DNA from: a virus
DNA: 21,923 nucleotides
Virus record (IMG/VR): IMGVR_UViG_3300031974_000532
Location: 1-21,923 of that record
Direction: 5' to 3' (one strand)
A program made the translations under genes and the position numbers. Shown piece after piece: positions 1-9,495 of this stretch. The notes under the pieces were generated by a model. It did not search any database, was not told where the DNA came from, and saw only the letters and a program-made list of their open reading frames with translations. How positions within the stretch are numbered: the stretch's first letter is position 1; each line of letters opens with the position of its first letter.

Positions 1-1351
1 TTGAATTAAAATATAAAGCACCAGTAACTAAAGCATTACCATCATTGTCTACTGACGGATTAGAAGTTTTACTTCCTAAGTATCTGTCATCAAAAGTATC
101 ATAAGCAGCAGCAGCAGAAGCAGCAGATGTTGCTGCGGCAGTAGCAGAATTAGAAGCATTAGTTGCAGAGGTTGCTGAAGCGGTAGCAGAATTACTTGAG
201 TTAGTAGCGGAATTTGCCGCATTAGTTTCACTTGTAGAAGCGTTAGAAGCTGAAGTGGCTGCGTTAGTAGCACTGGTACTTGCTGCGGTAGCCTGGTTAG
301 TAGCTGTGGTAGCAGAACCAGCAGCTGCGGTTTCAGAACTGGCAGCGTTTGTTTCACTGGTTGATGCAGCACTAGCACTGTTTGCAGCAGCGGTAGCACT
401 TGTAGCTGATGCAGTAGCACTATTAGCAGAATTTGTAGCTTGGGTAGAAGCTGTTGTTGCACTTGTTGCAGCGTTAGTTTCTGAAGTTTCAGCATTTGTC
501 TTGGCTGTTTCAGCCGCTGTCTTTGCAGTTTCAGCAGCTGTTTGAGCTGTTTCGGCTGCTGTTTGTGCTGTCTGTGCGTCTGTTTCAGATGATGCCGCAG
601 CAGTTGCACTAGTAGCAGAAGCAGTTGCAGAGTTAGCAGCAGCTGTAGCTGATGACGCCGCATTAGTGGCTGATGTAGTTGCAGCAGCAGCATCGACTAA
701 TAAGCTCCATTTAGCACTATCAGTATTTGTTGTAAGAGGTTGTGAGCCAGAACTAGTGTGAGCTGTTAAGGCTATAAAAATATTATTAGTAGAGGTATCT
801 TTAACAATATCTCTAATAGCATAAGTTGTAGACGCACCCCAATTTCCTTTAACTGTTCCTAGCTCCTGGGTAACTGAAATTTCACCAGAGCTATCAAAGG
901 CTAAGATTTTAGAAGCTCTTTCTGTAGCACCAACTGTAAATTCAGTTGATGTCATAGTGTTAGTTCTAGAAAGTTTTATAGCTCTATCAAGTTCTTCTTG
1001 TACTTCTTGTACCTGGAGGGTGAGTTTATCTAGAGCAGATTCATGTGAGGCACTAGGGAAGGGGTCGTTCTCAACATAGTCTGTACCTTGTGTTAAATTC
1101 GTATCTCTTATTAAAATTACAGTTTCACCATTTGCTGGAATATTACCAGATGTAAATGTCACTGTTCCAGATCCAGAGCTGTCTGAAATATTATAATGAG
1201 AGCTAAGAGTTTTTACAGTTTCTGTTCCAGTAGAACTTCTGATTATTACTTTTAACTCTGCTGTTGTGTTAATTAAAAAATCATAAGTAAATGCAGCGGT
1301 GCTACCATTACCATTATAACTTTTTTTAACTGTCGTACTTGATACTGTCAT
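1..1351 (-). CDS. Tail fibre protein, T7 gp17-like N-terminus (partial, 3' end outside window)
   Basis: The ATG at 1351 opens a frame that stays open to the window edge (450 codons). The N-terminus, MTVSSTTVKKSYNGNGST, followed by FTYDFLINTTAELKVII and later DRAIKLSRTN, looks like the T7-type tail fibre N-terminal domain (roughly residues 1-150). In that family this domain anchors the fibre to the tail tube. A YAIRDIVKD..NNIFIAL segment (about residues 175-200) follows. Residues 224-412 are 27 uninterrupted Ala/Ser/Thr/Asn heptads, and the frame continues YDTFDDRYLGSKTSNPSVDNDGNALVTGALYFNS, given here only as a location marker in pieces: YDTFDDRYLGSK, then NPSVDNDGNALVTGALYF. That last stretch is typical of the start of a fibre shaft or receptor-binding region. 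The receptor-binding tip lies outside the window. Two stop codons of the upstream gene (TAATAA) directly precede the ATG. The N-terminal assignment is secure; host specificity cannot be inferred. Confidence 0.88.
   Translation of the reverse strand, partial: MTVSSTTVKKSYNGNGSTAAFTYDFLINTTAELKVIIRSSTGTETVKTLSSHYNISDSSGSGTVTFTSGNIPANGETVILIRDTNLTQGTDYVENDPFPSASHESALDKLTLQVQEVQEELDRAIKLSRTNTMTSTEFTVGATERASKILAFDSSGEISVTQELGTVKGNWGASTTYAIRDIVKDTSTNNIFIALTAHTSSGSQPLTTNTDSAKWSLLVDAAAATTSATNAASSATAAANSATASATSATAAASSETDAQTAQTAAETAQTAAETAKTAAETAKTNAETSETNAATSATTASTQATNSANSATASATSATAAANSASAASTSETNAASSETAAAGSATTATNQATAASTSATNAATSASNASTSETNAANSATNSSNSATASATSATNASNSATAAATSAASAAAAYDTFDDRYLGSKTSNPSVDNDGNALVTGALYFNS
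116..682 (-). repeat. 27 tandem heptads (21-bp units) in the tail fibre gene
   Basis: Translated on the minus strand, residues 224-412 of the fibre divide without a gap into 27 seven-residue units of the type A-x-x-S-A/E-T-x, such as AANSATA, SATSATA, AETAKTA and ASTSETN. A central subset (AQTAQTA, AETAQTA, AETAKTA) carries Glu, Gln and Lys. Ala or Ser fill the positions that would be hydrophobic in an ordinary coiled coil, which suggests a thin trimeric Ala-rich rod. The repeat also creates long spurious open frames on both strands, which I do not count as genes. Confidence 0.85.
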
Positions 1352-1354
1352 TTA

Positions 1355-4300
1355 TTAATCTCCAAATGCAACAGAGTTAATATCTCCGTTTAACATATAT
1401 TCCTTCCTTTTTTTGTGTATTTCATATTCATCATAAAATTCATTTTTAAATGCATTATTAAATGCTTCATCGTAATAATCTTTTTTAATAGCTAGTAATA
1501 AATTCTTTTTTTCTTTGTTATTAGCTTTTTGGTATGTTCTTGAAAAAATTAAAGATTCTATTGCTGTTTCAAAATCTTCCCCATTGATAAAGGTTTCGTT
1601 AGTTGCTTGATTTATTAAAAAGTAATTTTGTTCTGGTGTTAGTTTCATTCCATCATAGCGAGAGTTATCTAACGCTAATGGATTGCCTAGTCTTACAACC
1701 TCGTATGGTATTTCATCTCTACCATTAGCAATAGTCAATGGCATAACAAAATTCCATGCCTTTTCACCAACAGTCAATCCATAGTTTTTAGATATTTCAT
1801 TTCCAAAAGCATCTAATACTGGATATGTATCATTTGGAACTCCAGGTAATATACTGATTACTTTATTTATTCCTTTATGGATCGTCATTACTGAATCAAA
1901 TTTAGTAGGCAATCCGTAAAATTGATTGATGACTGGTTGTCCATCTTCATTTAAAAGTACATTCCCATCATCATCAAAAACAAATTCATTTTCATCTACC
2001 TCAAAAGCATAGGAATAATCTTTAACAGTTCCATCCATAGCTCTATCTACACCCTTGACCATTGCTGAAAATGGAACAAAAGAACCAAGTACAGTTTCAG
2101 AAAATTCAGAAAAATTAGCATACGTTCCGTCAAATATTTTTGCTAAAGATGCAACACTTTGTATGTAAGGTTGTTCTTTAAAAGTATCGTAGGTTGTACC
2201 CACCCATGCCATCAAAAGATTATCTCTTGCTTTTGGATCTTTTGTTCTTGCGAGTTTTTCCCACATAGTTGCAGATGTTCCAAGTAAAGCACCAATAGGC
2301 TCAAATCCCATATAGCTTATATATTTATGATTTCCAGTTGGTAATCCTCTGTCATCGAATAAAGCAACACCCTCTGGTAGATTTGGATCTTTATAAACAA
2401 AACTAAAAGGTTGCCAGCCTAAATCTCTTAGTGCATCTCGTTGTTCTTTATCTGCTGGTGCTGCTCCAGTTATGTATCCTTGGCTGTAAAGATAGCTTGT
2501 ATAGGCATAGGTACTAGCAGTTACAGACATTTTTGCCATAACGCTTTGTCTATATTTAGTATCTCTCCAAAATTTATTTTTATTAATGCCTGGAAATGCT
2601 TCAACACCATGATATTTCATAAAGGTTTTAAAAATATTTATAGGTGTTTTTACAAATGGCATAATAAGTTTCATGCCAGGCACATCTTGTAAGGCTTGTA
2701 TTTTTTTACCTACAAGTCCTAAATCATTTTGAAAAACAACTTCTTGTACTGCTTCTTTTAAATCAGCTTTTCTATTAGTGGGAATATCTCCATCAATAAC
2801 TTTTTGTGCTTCATCTAAAGCTAATTGATTTATTTCTCCCTCTGTTTTTCCAGAGCCTTTATATTTATCTATTGTTTCTTGATAAACATCGTAAGCTATT
2901 TCTCTTTTGTTTGCACCATGTGCAATATTTTTTAAAAACTCGTCTTGCCATAACATTAATTTAAAAGGTAAACCAGACGCTTTACCAATATAATCTACAG
3001 CTTTGCCACCAGTACCAGTTAATCCTAAATATTCACTAGAAAATTTTGGTGATTTAGATACTTCAAATCTTTGTGTTGCATCACTGGGTGTACCAGTTTT
3101 AAAAGCATAGTTAGCCATTTTAAATGCTTCACTAATACTTTCGATGTATCCTTGAATGTAAGCAAAGGCTTTTCCAAAATCATCACCTTTTGTATTATCA
3201 CCCCAATATTCACCTGGCATTAAATCTCTGTTGTGTAAAGACCTAACTTTGTAAATACCTTTTTTTCCAGTATTTATAATAGGATTAATTACGACTTTTT
3301 GTAAAACTTCATTAGGTATTCTTAATGCAGCTCCTATAATTTTTTCTGGTACTTTAACAGCAGAATAAATAGCTGATCCAAAAAAATTTCTAAATAAAGT
3401 TCTGGTACTCCATAGTAAGCCACCTTGGTATAATTCTTCTACCGCTTCAATAGTTCTTACTCCCCATGCTTTTTCAGCAATTTTATCACCAGCTATTTGA
3501 CCATTCTTATTTACAGCATCTAAATATCTTTCAGCCAAATGTTGCGTTGTATCAGCACCACCATTTTCTTTTAATATTTCTTTGGTGTATTCACCAACAT
3601 TTGTGTAGGCACCTAAAGAGCCAGGTGTTTCTATAGGTATTTTGAAAGCATTTAATGATCGAGCAACCTCTGACTGCATACCTTTAAATTTATGTTGAAA
3701 TGCAGAGTGCATAGCCATACTTCTTCTAAAATCTAAAAGAAGCTGTTCATCAATGATTCCTTTAGCTTTTTGATCTACCACTTTTTTAGCTAAGATATTT
3801 AATTGATTTGCACTATCTGTTAGTACATATCTAGCAGCTGTAATTTGTGTTGATAAAGGTACGCTTGGATCAAATAAATCGGTGTTTTTAATATTTTTAA
3901 TCCAGTCATAACCTTCTGCTTTATTTTTGGTTTCATCAAAACTTACAGATTTATTTTTTTTTAATCTTTCAGCTGTTGAATTTAAAACTTTTTTTATACC
4001 ATCATTATCTTCGATATATTTAAAATTTATATATCCAGTATTTTCTGGTGTTGCATTATTGATGTCATTTAAGACACCCATATTGCTTAAATCAGCGTCA
4101 TCTCTATAAATATTATCTTCAATTTGTGTTATAGATTCATCAAGTTTTTGTTCTTCTTTTAAGATTTGTTCTTGTTTTATATTTTCATCTTTAAAGATTT
4201 GTTCTTGTTTTTTATTTTGATCTAAAATATTTTTTGGCTTTGGTTTTATCTTAGTAAAACCACTAGCCATTGAAGCATATAATGGTTGATCTTCTTCTGG

Positions 4301-4384
4301 CGTGGAGGGTGCCATCTCGGTGACACCACCAGTTTGTGATAATTTAATATCATTTAATAATGATTCTTGATCTTGCAAAGCCAT
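1355..4384 (-). CDS. Large internal virion protein, LPD38-like (gp16 position)
   Basis: 1009 aa beginning MALQDQESLLNDIKLS. Residues about 570-665 contain FVKTPINIFKTFM, then YLYSQGYITGAAPADKEQRDALRDLGWQPFSF (written here only to mark QGYITGAAP and LGWQPFSF). This matches the style of 'large polyvalent protein-associated domain 38' (LPD38) found near the C-terminus of giant phage proteins; the name is from memory of the motif. Residues about 55-90 are Lys/Glu/Gln-rich with a repeated KNKKQEQIFKDENIKQEQIL-like unit and are likely coiled. Its place just before the tail fibre matches T7 gp16, the DNA-ejection protein. I see no lytic transglycosylase motif. There is no in-frame ATG, GTG or TTG between the ATG used and the upstream stop, and no clear Shine-Dalgarno. 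An 83-nt gap separates it from the 943-aa gene. The virion role is inferred from position. Confidence 0.72.
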   Translation of the reverse strand: MALQDQESLLNDIKLSQTGGVTEMAPSTPEEDQPLYASMASGFTKIKPKPKNILDQNKKQEQIFKDENIKQEQILKEEQKLDESITQIEDNIYRDDADLSNMGVLNDINNATPENTGYINFKYIEDNDGIKKVLNSTAERLKKNKSVSFDETKNKAEGYDWIKNIKNTDLFDPSVPLSTQITAARYVLTDSANQLNILAKKVVDQKAKGIIDEQLLLDFRRSMAMHSAFQHKFKGMQSEVARSLNAFKIPIETPGSLGAYTNVGEYTKEILKENGGADTTQHLAERYLDAVNKNGQIAGDKIAEKAWGVRTIEAVEELYQGGLLWSTRTLFRNFFGSAIYSAVKVPEKIIGAALRIPNEVLQKVVINPIINTGKKGIYKVRSLHNRDLMPGEYWGDNTKGDDFGKAFAYIQGYIESISEAFKMANYAFKTGTPSDATQRFEVSKSPKFSSEYLGLTGTGGKAVDYIGKASGLPFKLMLWQDEFLKNIAHGANKREIAYDVYQETIDKYKGSGKTEGEINQLALDEAQKVIDGDIPTNRKADLKEAVQEVVFQNDLGLVGKKIQALQDVPGMKLIMPFVKTPINIFKTFMKYHGVEAFPGINKNKFWRDTKYRQSVMAKMSVTASTYAYTSYLYSQGYITGAAPADKEQRDALRDLGWQPFSFVYKDPNLPEGVALFDDRGLPTGNHKYISYMGFEPIGALLGTSATMWEKLARTKDPKARDNLLMAWVGTTYDTFKEQPYIQSVASLAKIFDGTYANFSEFSETVLGSFVPFSAMVKGVDRAMDGTVKDYSYAFEVDENEFVFDDDGNVLLNEDGQPVINQFYGLPTKFDSVMTIHKGINKVISILPGVPNDTYPVLDAFGNEISKNYGLTVGEKAWNFVMPLTIANGRDEIPYEVVRLGNPLALDNSRYDGMKLTPEQNYFLINQATNETFINGEDFETAIESLIFSRTYQKANNKEKKNLLLAIKKDYYDEAFNNAFKNEFYDEYEIHKKRKEYMLNGDINSVAFGD

Positions 4385-4467
4385 TGATTTTATTGAGATT
4401 TTAACAAAGCGTAGAGCCGCAATGTTATCTCACCCTATATTATTTTTTGTAGTTTTTGTAGTTATTT
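4385..4467 (-). other. 83-nt gap between the two large internal-protein genes, with weak inverted repeat
   Basis: This is one of few non-overlapping junctions in the cluster. On the transcript strand it holds two AACTACAAAA repeats just after the upstream stop, then an imperfect inverted repeat GAGATAACA...TGTTAAAATCTC close to the ATG at 4384. No -35/-10 pair and no ribosome binding site stand out. It may affect translation of the downstream gene, but this is weak. Confidence 0.3.
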
Positions 4468-7299
4468 TTAAACTAATGCAGTATTTTTTTCTTGTTGATC
4501 TTCTACTTGTGCAATCGGCACGCCTTCGGTTAAAATTTCTTTTTTCATGTTTGGTGTAAATAACATCATTGGAACTTTATTTGAACTATCGACACCTATT
4601 TCTAATCCAAAATCATTAATTAACCACTCGTTAATGTATGAGTCTATATCACTACCAAGTTCTTTTTGTAACTCGTCAAATGACATATTAGCGTAGGTAG
4701 CTTCATTAAGATCATCTCGTAAATATAATTGAAATTCTTTTTGTAAATATTTATTTTCTTTTGTTATTCTATAAACATCTTGAATTGTTTCTGCTTCTCT
4801 TAATCTAGTATTTTGATAATTAAATGTGGCATCAACATCAAAAGAAACGCTACCTTCATCTTGTTTACCAATAGATGCTTCATCTATTTTAGCTCCATAT
4901 TTCTTACCAAACTTATTTGTAAACTTAACTAAAGTATTATCATAAAATACTTTTAAATTATCTTGACCAGGATATCTGGCAGCTTGCATATCACCAGAAG
5001 TAAGAGCTATACCATCATAGTCATTATCTACTGCGTACTTAATTAATCGCTTCATTGTAAGTTCGTGCCAGTTCTTTTTAAATGGTGCGTCTGCAACTAG
5101 ATTAGGTAGCATAAATACATTATCTCTTTTTTGCATTAAAATATTAATCATCCTATCGTCATAATAAATTTCTTCACTATAATTATCACCATATATTTCT
5201 TTTAATTCTTTTTCTCTTAAATTTATTTCATTTTGAATTTTTTTCTTTGCATCAGAAGTATAACCTTCTTTTCTACCAGTTTGGTGTAAATCAGATTGTA
5301 TTTCTTCTATGAATAAAATTTTCTTATTGTCTATTATTCTGTCATTAAATCTTGCATGAGCTATAAGATTTTCTCCAGCATTAACTGAACCATTATAATG
5401 ATGCTTTGTATAAACTTGAGGTGAACCTGGTACTGTAATTAACATTTCCTTGTAGTTTTCTCCTCCAGGAGTTACATAACTTTCAAACATAGCTGGTTTT
5501 TTATCTGGGGTTAGTTGGTAAATGCCATATCGTTCTTCTAAAAATGTTTCAATAAAATCGTCTTCTAACATTTCGTTTTCAGATATGTTATCATTTATGT
5601 AGAACTCATCTAATTCATCATAAATTTCTTGATTATTTTTAACAATTAATTTTGCATCATCATAAGAATTTGCATTTAATAATTCTTCTGGAATATCCAT
5701 ACCTTTTTCATCACCTGGTATAAATAAATCGCTTTTATTATTTGCAGCTTGAGATCCTTCTAAAATTTCATCTTTAACTTTTGTGGTTAAAGAATTATCA
5801 GCAATAAAATCATCTAGCTGTTCTTTAGTGACACTTGGATTATCTTTTAAAAATGTATCTAAACCTAAATCTTGTATCTCTGATTGTTTAATACCAGCAG
5901 TATTATTAAGTGTAGCCAGGATCTGATTACCTGGTTGTTGTTTAAATTTAAAATTAGATATAGTTTTTTCTACATTAGAGTAAAAAGGTTTTTCTGATGT
6001 AACTAATTCATCAGCTTGTTTTATAACTTGACCAGAACTATCTACAGCTACAGCTGGTGTTATTGGTTTATTAGATGTAGCGGCAGCTCCTAGTGATTTA
6101 ATTTCTTGTACTTCGTGACCATCTCCTAATATTTTACTAAGTTCGTCAGCTTCTTCTTTTGTAGCAAAAGAGGCTATAGTAATTCCATTTTTATCTTGAA
6201 CTTTAAAATCACCATTGATGCCATTATCTTTTTCAATGCTGTATCCTAATTTCTTAGATAATTCCGTTCTGCCTTCTTTGTTATATTTTAATTTTTTCAT
6301 AAAATTATAAAGTGTTTTTGTTTTGCTTATTGTCTTAATTGTAAGACCCAAACCTAATCCAACTGGTGCATTACCAGCAGCATTTTTAAGTTTTCTTTCT
6401 AACGCAGTGTCATCATCATTAGCCGCTAAACTTTCTCTAAGAATATTTAAAACAGTTCCAGATTCTTCACCAAAACCAAAACCTTCTAGCATATTTAAAA
6501 GATTTACATCGTCTTTTTTTTGTGTGGCTCCAGCAAATTCTACACCTAGCTCTGCTAATACAGCTTTTATAATTGGTGCTTTTTTTAATTTACTGACATT
6601 ACCTAATACATCATAAATTTTCTTACCGCCTAATCCATATTGTAAAATATATTCAAACATGGGAGCTGGAGAAAATTCTTGATTTTCATATTGTATAGCG
6701 TCAGCAGATGCAACGCTTTGTGATATTTCTTGCCAACCTTCTTTTAAATTACCATCTTCATTAAATGGATGATTTTCTGCACCAGGTTGAAAATCTTCCC
6801 TCATATTCAAAAAACCATTTTTAATTTCTTCGTTAGTCACATTTAAAGTAATGTTTCCTTTACGAAATATTCTAGCCTGGTCATCAAACAATTCTCTAAT
6901 TTGACCACCAGTAATAAGTCTTGATCCTTGTTCTAAAAAATCACTAAAAGCTAATCCAGCTTTTTCTAATGATTTATACCAATCTCCTTTTGTAGATGAC
7001 ATAGACCATTTTTTTATTCCACCTAACATACTAGGTATTTTTTCAAGCATCTCTTGGCTAACTTCTTGATTATTATCTACAGCCTGTTTTATTTCATTAA
7101 TTTCCTCTGATGGTACTTCTGAAATTAAATGGGATATATCATTGTCATCAACCCCTAACATTGTTTTTGTACCTGTATCCCAATTAAAAACTGCATTTAT
7201 TTCTTTATAGTTTTTACTTGGTAGTCCTTTTTGTAATTCTGAATAAATAGGATCTTGTATATTTTCACTTTTTTGTATGTTTTGTTCTATTTCGTTCAT
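4468..7299 (-). CDS. Large polyvalent-type internal virion protein
   Basis: 943 aa. The start is an ATGA overlap with the stop of the upstream gp15-position gene. The first 200 residues are acidic and helical, with little recognisable. Residues about 270-340 hold an amphipathic/glycine-rich stretch (NAPVGLGLGLTIKT). Residues about 660-770 hold a motif set I recall from giant phage and mobile-element proteins: IEEIQSDLHQTGRKEGY, PFKKNWHELTMKRLIKYA, then YDGIALTSGDMQAARYPGQ. The function of this domain is not known to me; it may be an effector or processing domain. Position after the gp15-like gene suggests a capsid-internal protein ejected into the cell. Other phages often have such domains in one giant protein with LPD38, whereas here the LPD38-like part is a separate gene downstream. 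Confidence 0.68.
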   Translation of the reverse strand: MNEIEQNIQKSENIQDPIYSELQKGLPSKNYKEINAVFNWDTGTKTMLGVDDNDISHLISEVPSEEINEIKQAVDNNQEVSQEMLEKIPSMLGGIKKWSMSSTKGDWYKSLEKAGLAFSDFLEQGSRLITGGQIRELFDDQARIFRKGNITLNVTNEEIKNGFLNMREDFQPGAENHPFNEDGNLKEGWQEISQSVASADAIQYENQEFSPAPMFEYILQYGLGGKKIYDVLGNVSKLKKAPIIKAVLAELGVEFAGATQKKDDVNLLNMLEGFGFGEESGTVLNILRESLAANDDDTALERKLKNAAGNAPVGLGLGLTIKTISKTKTLYNFMKKLKYNKEGRTELSKKLGYSIEKDNGINGDFKVQDKNGITIASFATKEEADELSKILGDGHEVQEIKSLGAAATSNKPITPAVAVDSSGQVIKQADELVTSEKPFYSNVEKTISNFKFKQQPGNQILATLNNTAGIKQSEIQDLGLDTFLKDNPSVTKEQLDDFIADNSLTTKVKDEILEGSQAANNKSDLFIPGDEKGMDIPEELLNANSYDDAKLIVKNNQEIYDELDEFYINDNISENEMLEDDFIETFLEERYGIYQLTPDKKPAMFESYVTPGGENYKEMLITVPGSPQVYTKHHYNGSVNAGENLIAHARFNDRIIDNKKILFIEEIQSDLHQTGRKEGYTSDAKKKIQNEINLREKELKEIYGDNYSEEIYYDDRMINILMQKRDNVFMLPNLVADAPFKKNWHELTMKRLIKYAVDNDYDGIALTSGDMQAARYPGQDNLKVFYDNTLVKFTNKFGKKYGAKIDEASIGKQDEGSVSFDVDATFNYQNTRLREAETIQDVYRITKENKYLQKEFQLYLRDDLNEATYANMSFDELQKELGSDIDSYINEWLINDFGLEIGVDSSNKVPMMLFTPNMKKEILTEGVPIAQVEDQQEKNTALV

Positions 7300-8996
7300 T
7301 GAGTAATTCTCTTTTGTAATTGTGAAATTTTATTCAAAATAATTTGTTTATTTTTAAGTAAACTAGTTACTGCTCTATATTTTTTAACTGGTATCTCTAC
7401 GCCATTAACTGTAAAATTTAAATCACCTTCTTTTACTTTTGCAAAAGCTGTATTTAAATCTTTAACAGTTTTATTAAAATCATTAAAGTCTACAAACGCT
7501 GAACTTATATCATTACTAGACAGATCTAAAATTACATTAGATTTTAATGTTTCTATCATATTTTTAATACTTTGATTTATTATTCGTTTTTTCTCTATTT
7601 CAAATTCAGTGGTTCCAACTTTACCTTTATTAGTAAAAATATAATTTCTCATTTCACTTTCAGCAGCAGCAATTTCACCAGTCACTAAATTAATTAATTC
7701 ATCGTCATCTCTATCAAGCTGTTGTTCTAATATTCCTAAATTTGTAAGTAAATCATTTACAATAAAACTTTTTTCTTCACCTATATTTCCATCAATAACA
7801 TTTATTAATTTATCAAAATCTGATCTTGTTAAATTTTCTGAAGCATTAAAAACGTCATCTATGGTTAAAGTATTTAATATTCCTTCTTTTTGTAATTTAC
7901 TCATAACAGTTTGATTTGTAATCGTGCTAAATATTTGCTCGCCATTAGCATAACTTTCAGCTTTTTCTATTGTTTCAGCTGTCACATATTCTTCATCTAA
8001 GTTTTTTAATTTTTTAAGTTCTTGTTGTCTGTATTCTAAATTATCTATATCATTAACATCACCTAAGATAATATTTCTTAAATATTTATTAGCGAGTTTT
8101 TTTGTTTGTTTATCAACATGAGTATCAATAGTATTAAGATCTTTTAAAATATTTACTTTGTCGTTTGCAGCTGCTGATAAAATTTTATTCATAGCTTCTG
8201 GATCATCTAACTTATTAAATAGTGTTAAGTCTAAACCATTACTTAATGAATTTTCAATAGTAAGACCATCGGTTAGTAAAGTTTGACTTGTTAATAGTAT
8301 CTCTGTTGCTGAAAGTTCTTTTGTGACAGTCATCCAATGATTGTATGCAGCTTCATAATAAAAATCTTTTTTAGTATCTTCATAAGTTTTTGCAGAAATA
8401 TTAAATTTTATACCTTCAAGTTTTTTTTCAAATTCAGCTATTTTTAAAATATATTCTGTAGCTAATTCATCACCACTATAACTTTTATGTAATTGAGATA
8501 TGTCTTGACCTATATCGTTAATACTGTTCATAGTGGTAATAACATGGTTTTGTTCTATTCTTGTATTTGATTCTTTTAAAACTCTGCTCTGTGTGGTTAA
8601 AAACTCTAATGTAAATGATGATGTAATAGAATCTCTAAGACTGGTGCTTTTTACATTTTTATTATTAAGAATATTTTTATTTATAATTTGATCTCTTTTT
8701 TTTATTAAAGAATTATTAAATTCATCTGGTTCAATATTAGACATATAAAGTTCTTGTTCGTATTCATTTAATTCTTGTTTTGATTGTAATATAATTTTAT
8801 TTGATAAAGTTTTATCTCTTTGGTCTTGTAGTGCTATCGCATATTCAGCTATGGCATTTCCAGTATTTGTTGCAGTTTTTGCAAGCATAGCATAAGGAAC
8901 TGTTAGTTGATTACTTAACTGAAAGTTAGGTTTGACATTAGGGTTGGCTGCTAATCTACCGCCAGTAATTTGATTTATGTCTGGAATTTTAACCAT
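7296..8996 (-). CDS. Internal virion protein, gp15 position
   Basis: 566 aa from the ATG at 8996, MVKIPDINQITGGRLAANP. A longer reading from a GTG at 9035 is possible, but its extra 13 residues fall wholly inside the upstream gene. The ATG at 8996 gives the compact ATGGTTAA overlap with the stop at 8989. After a short N-terminus (QLSNQLTVPYAMLAKTATNTGNAIAEYA), the protein is almost entirely Lys/Glu/Leu/Ile-rich helix, consistent with the coiled, tube-forming internal core proteins of podoviruses. There is no detectable enzymatic motif. Order (after gp13- and gp14-like genes, before a very large protein) matches T7 gp15, part of the DNA ejectosome. The sequence is too diverged for me to claim homology to gp15 directly. 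Confidence 0.72.
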   Translation of the reverse strand: MVKIPDINQITGGRLAANPNVKPNFQLSNQLTVPYAMLAKTATNTGNAIAEYAIALQDQRDKTLSNKIILQSKQELNEYEQELYMSNIEPDEFNNSLIKKRDQIINKNILNNKNVKSTSLRDSITSSFTLEFLTTQSRVLKESNTRIEQNHVITTMNSINDIGQDISQLHKSYSGDELATEYILKIAEFEKKLEGIKFNISAKTYEDTKKDFYYEAAYNHWMTVTKELSATEILLTSQTLLTDGLTIENSLSNGLDLTLFNKLDDPEAMNKILSAAANDKVNILKDLNTIDTHVDKQTKKLANKYLRNIILGDVNDIDNLEYRQQELKKLKNLDEEYVTAETIEKAESYANGEQIFSTITNQTVMSKLQKEGILNTLTIDDVFNASENLTRSDFDKLINVIDGNIGEEKSFIVNDLLTNLGILEQQLDRDDDELINLVTGEIAAAESEMRNYIFTNKGKVGTTEFEIEKKRIINQSIKNMIETLKSNVILDLSSNDISSAFVDFNDFNKTVKDLNTAFAKVKEGDLNFTVNGVEIPVKKYRAVTSLLKNKQIILNKISQLQKRITQ

Positions 8997-9495
8997 AATA
9001 TTTATTGTATGCTCCGTATGAAGAGGCAGCACCACTTAGTAAGCTGCTGACTGCCTGTGTTCTTGCTGCAAAAGCCTGGCTCTGACCAGTCATCAAAGCT
9101 ATATCGCCTTGCATCCTTTCCAGGTTCGCTGATTCACTTGCATTTCTTTTTCCAAGTTCTGCATTGTAAGCAATAGTTTTTTCTTCAAAAGTTGCTTGTT
9201 CAGCATTATTTCTTAATACATCCATTGGTGTACCTTGATCTAAAACAACACCACTTTTTAAATATGCTATTTTTGTTCTTGATTGTAATTTTTCAAATTG
9301 GTTTTTAAAATTTTTTATATCTTGATCTTTTTGTCTTTCAATTAATATGGCATCTTGTTCGCTAAGATCAGCTCTGTAATCATGAATTTTTTTATTATAC
9401 TCGCCAGTTTGTTGAGCTGCTTTGGCTTGTGCCATGCTAGCACTAGCTGCTACGACAGCAGATGCAGCTGTTGCTGCTATTGCTAAAGGTGACAT
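8989..9495 (-). CDS. Internal virion protein, gp14-like
   Basis: 168 aa. The start (ATG at 9495) forms a TAATG overlap with the stop of the gp13-like gene. The N-terminus, MSPLAIAATAASAVVAASAS, is a hydrophobic small-residue helix as in T7 gp14-type ejection proteins, which form the pore in the outer membrane. It is followed by a charged coiled-coil segment (about 30-75), a conserved-looking SGVVLDQGTPMDVLRNNAEQA-type stretch (SGVVLDQGTPMDVL, about 81-94), and a small-residue C-terminus ending in KYYG. Length is close to T7 gp14 (about 196 aa). Confidence 0.8.
   Translation of the reverse strand: MSPLAIAATAASAVVAASASMAQAKAAQQTGEYNKKIHDYRADLSEQDAILIERQKDQDIKNFKNQFEKLQSRTKIAYLKSGVVLDQGTPMDVLRNNAEQATFEEKTIAYNAELGKRNASESANLERMQGDIALMTGQSQAFAARTQAVSSLLSGAASSYGAYNKYYG

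Noticed and set aside
255-545. Plus-strand Ala/Val-rich frame of 96 aa
   Set aside because: Antisense reading of the same 21-bp repeat; composition is a repeat artefact and all real genes are on the minus strand.
76-693. Long minus-strand Leu/Gln-rich frame of 205 aa
   Set aside because: It is the tail fibre heptad repeat read in the wrong frame; the fibre frame through the same DNA is continuous from a good N-terminus at 1351.
1355-7299. Lytic transglycosylase domain as in T7 gp16
   Set aside because: No E-S-x-x-x-x-x-A-S-x-x-G-A-x-G-L-M-Q-type motif is present in either large internal protein.
8997-9035. GTG start for the gp15-position protein adding 13 residues
   Set aside because: The extension lies wholly in the gp14-like gene and has no motif; the ATG at 8996 gives a compact 8-nt overlap like other junctions here.
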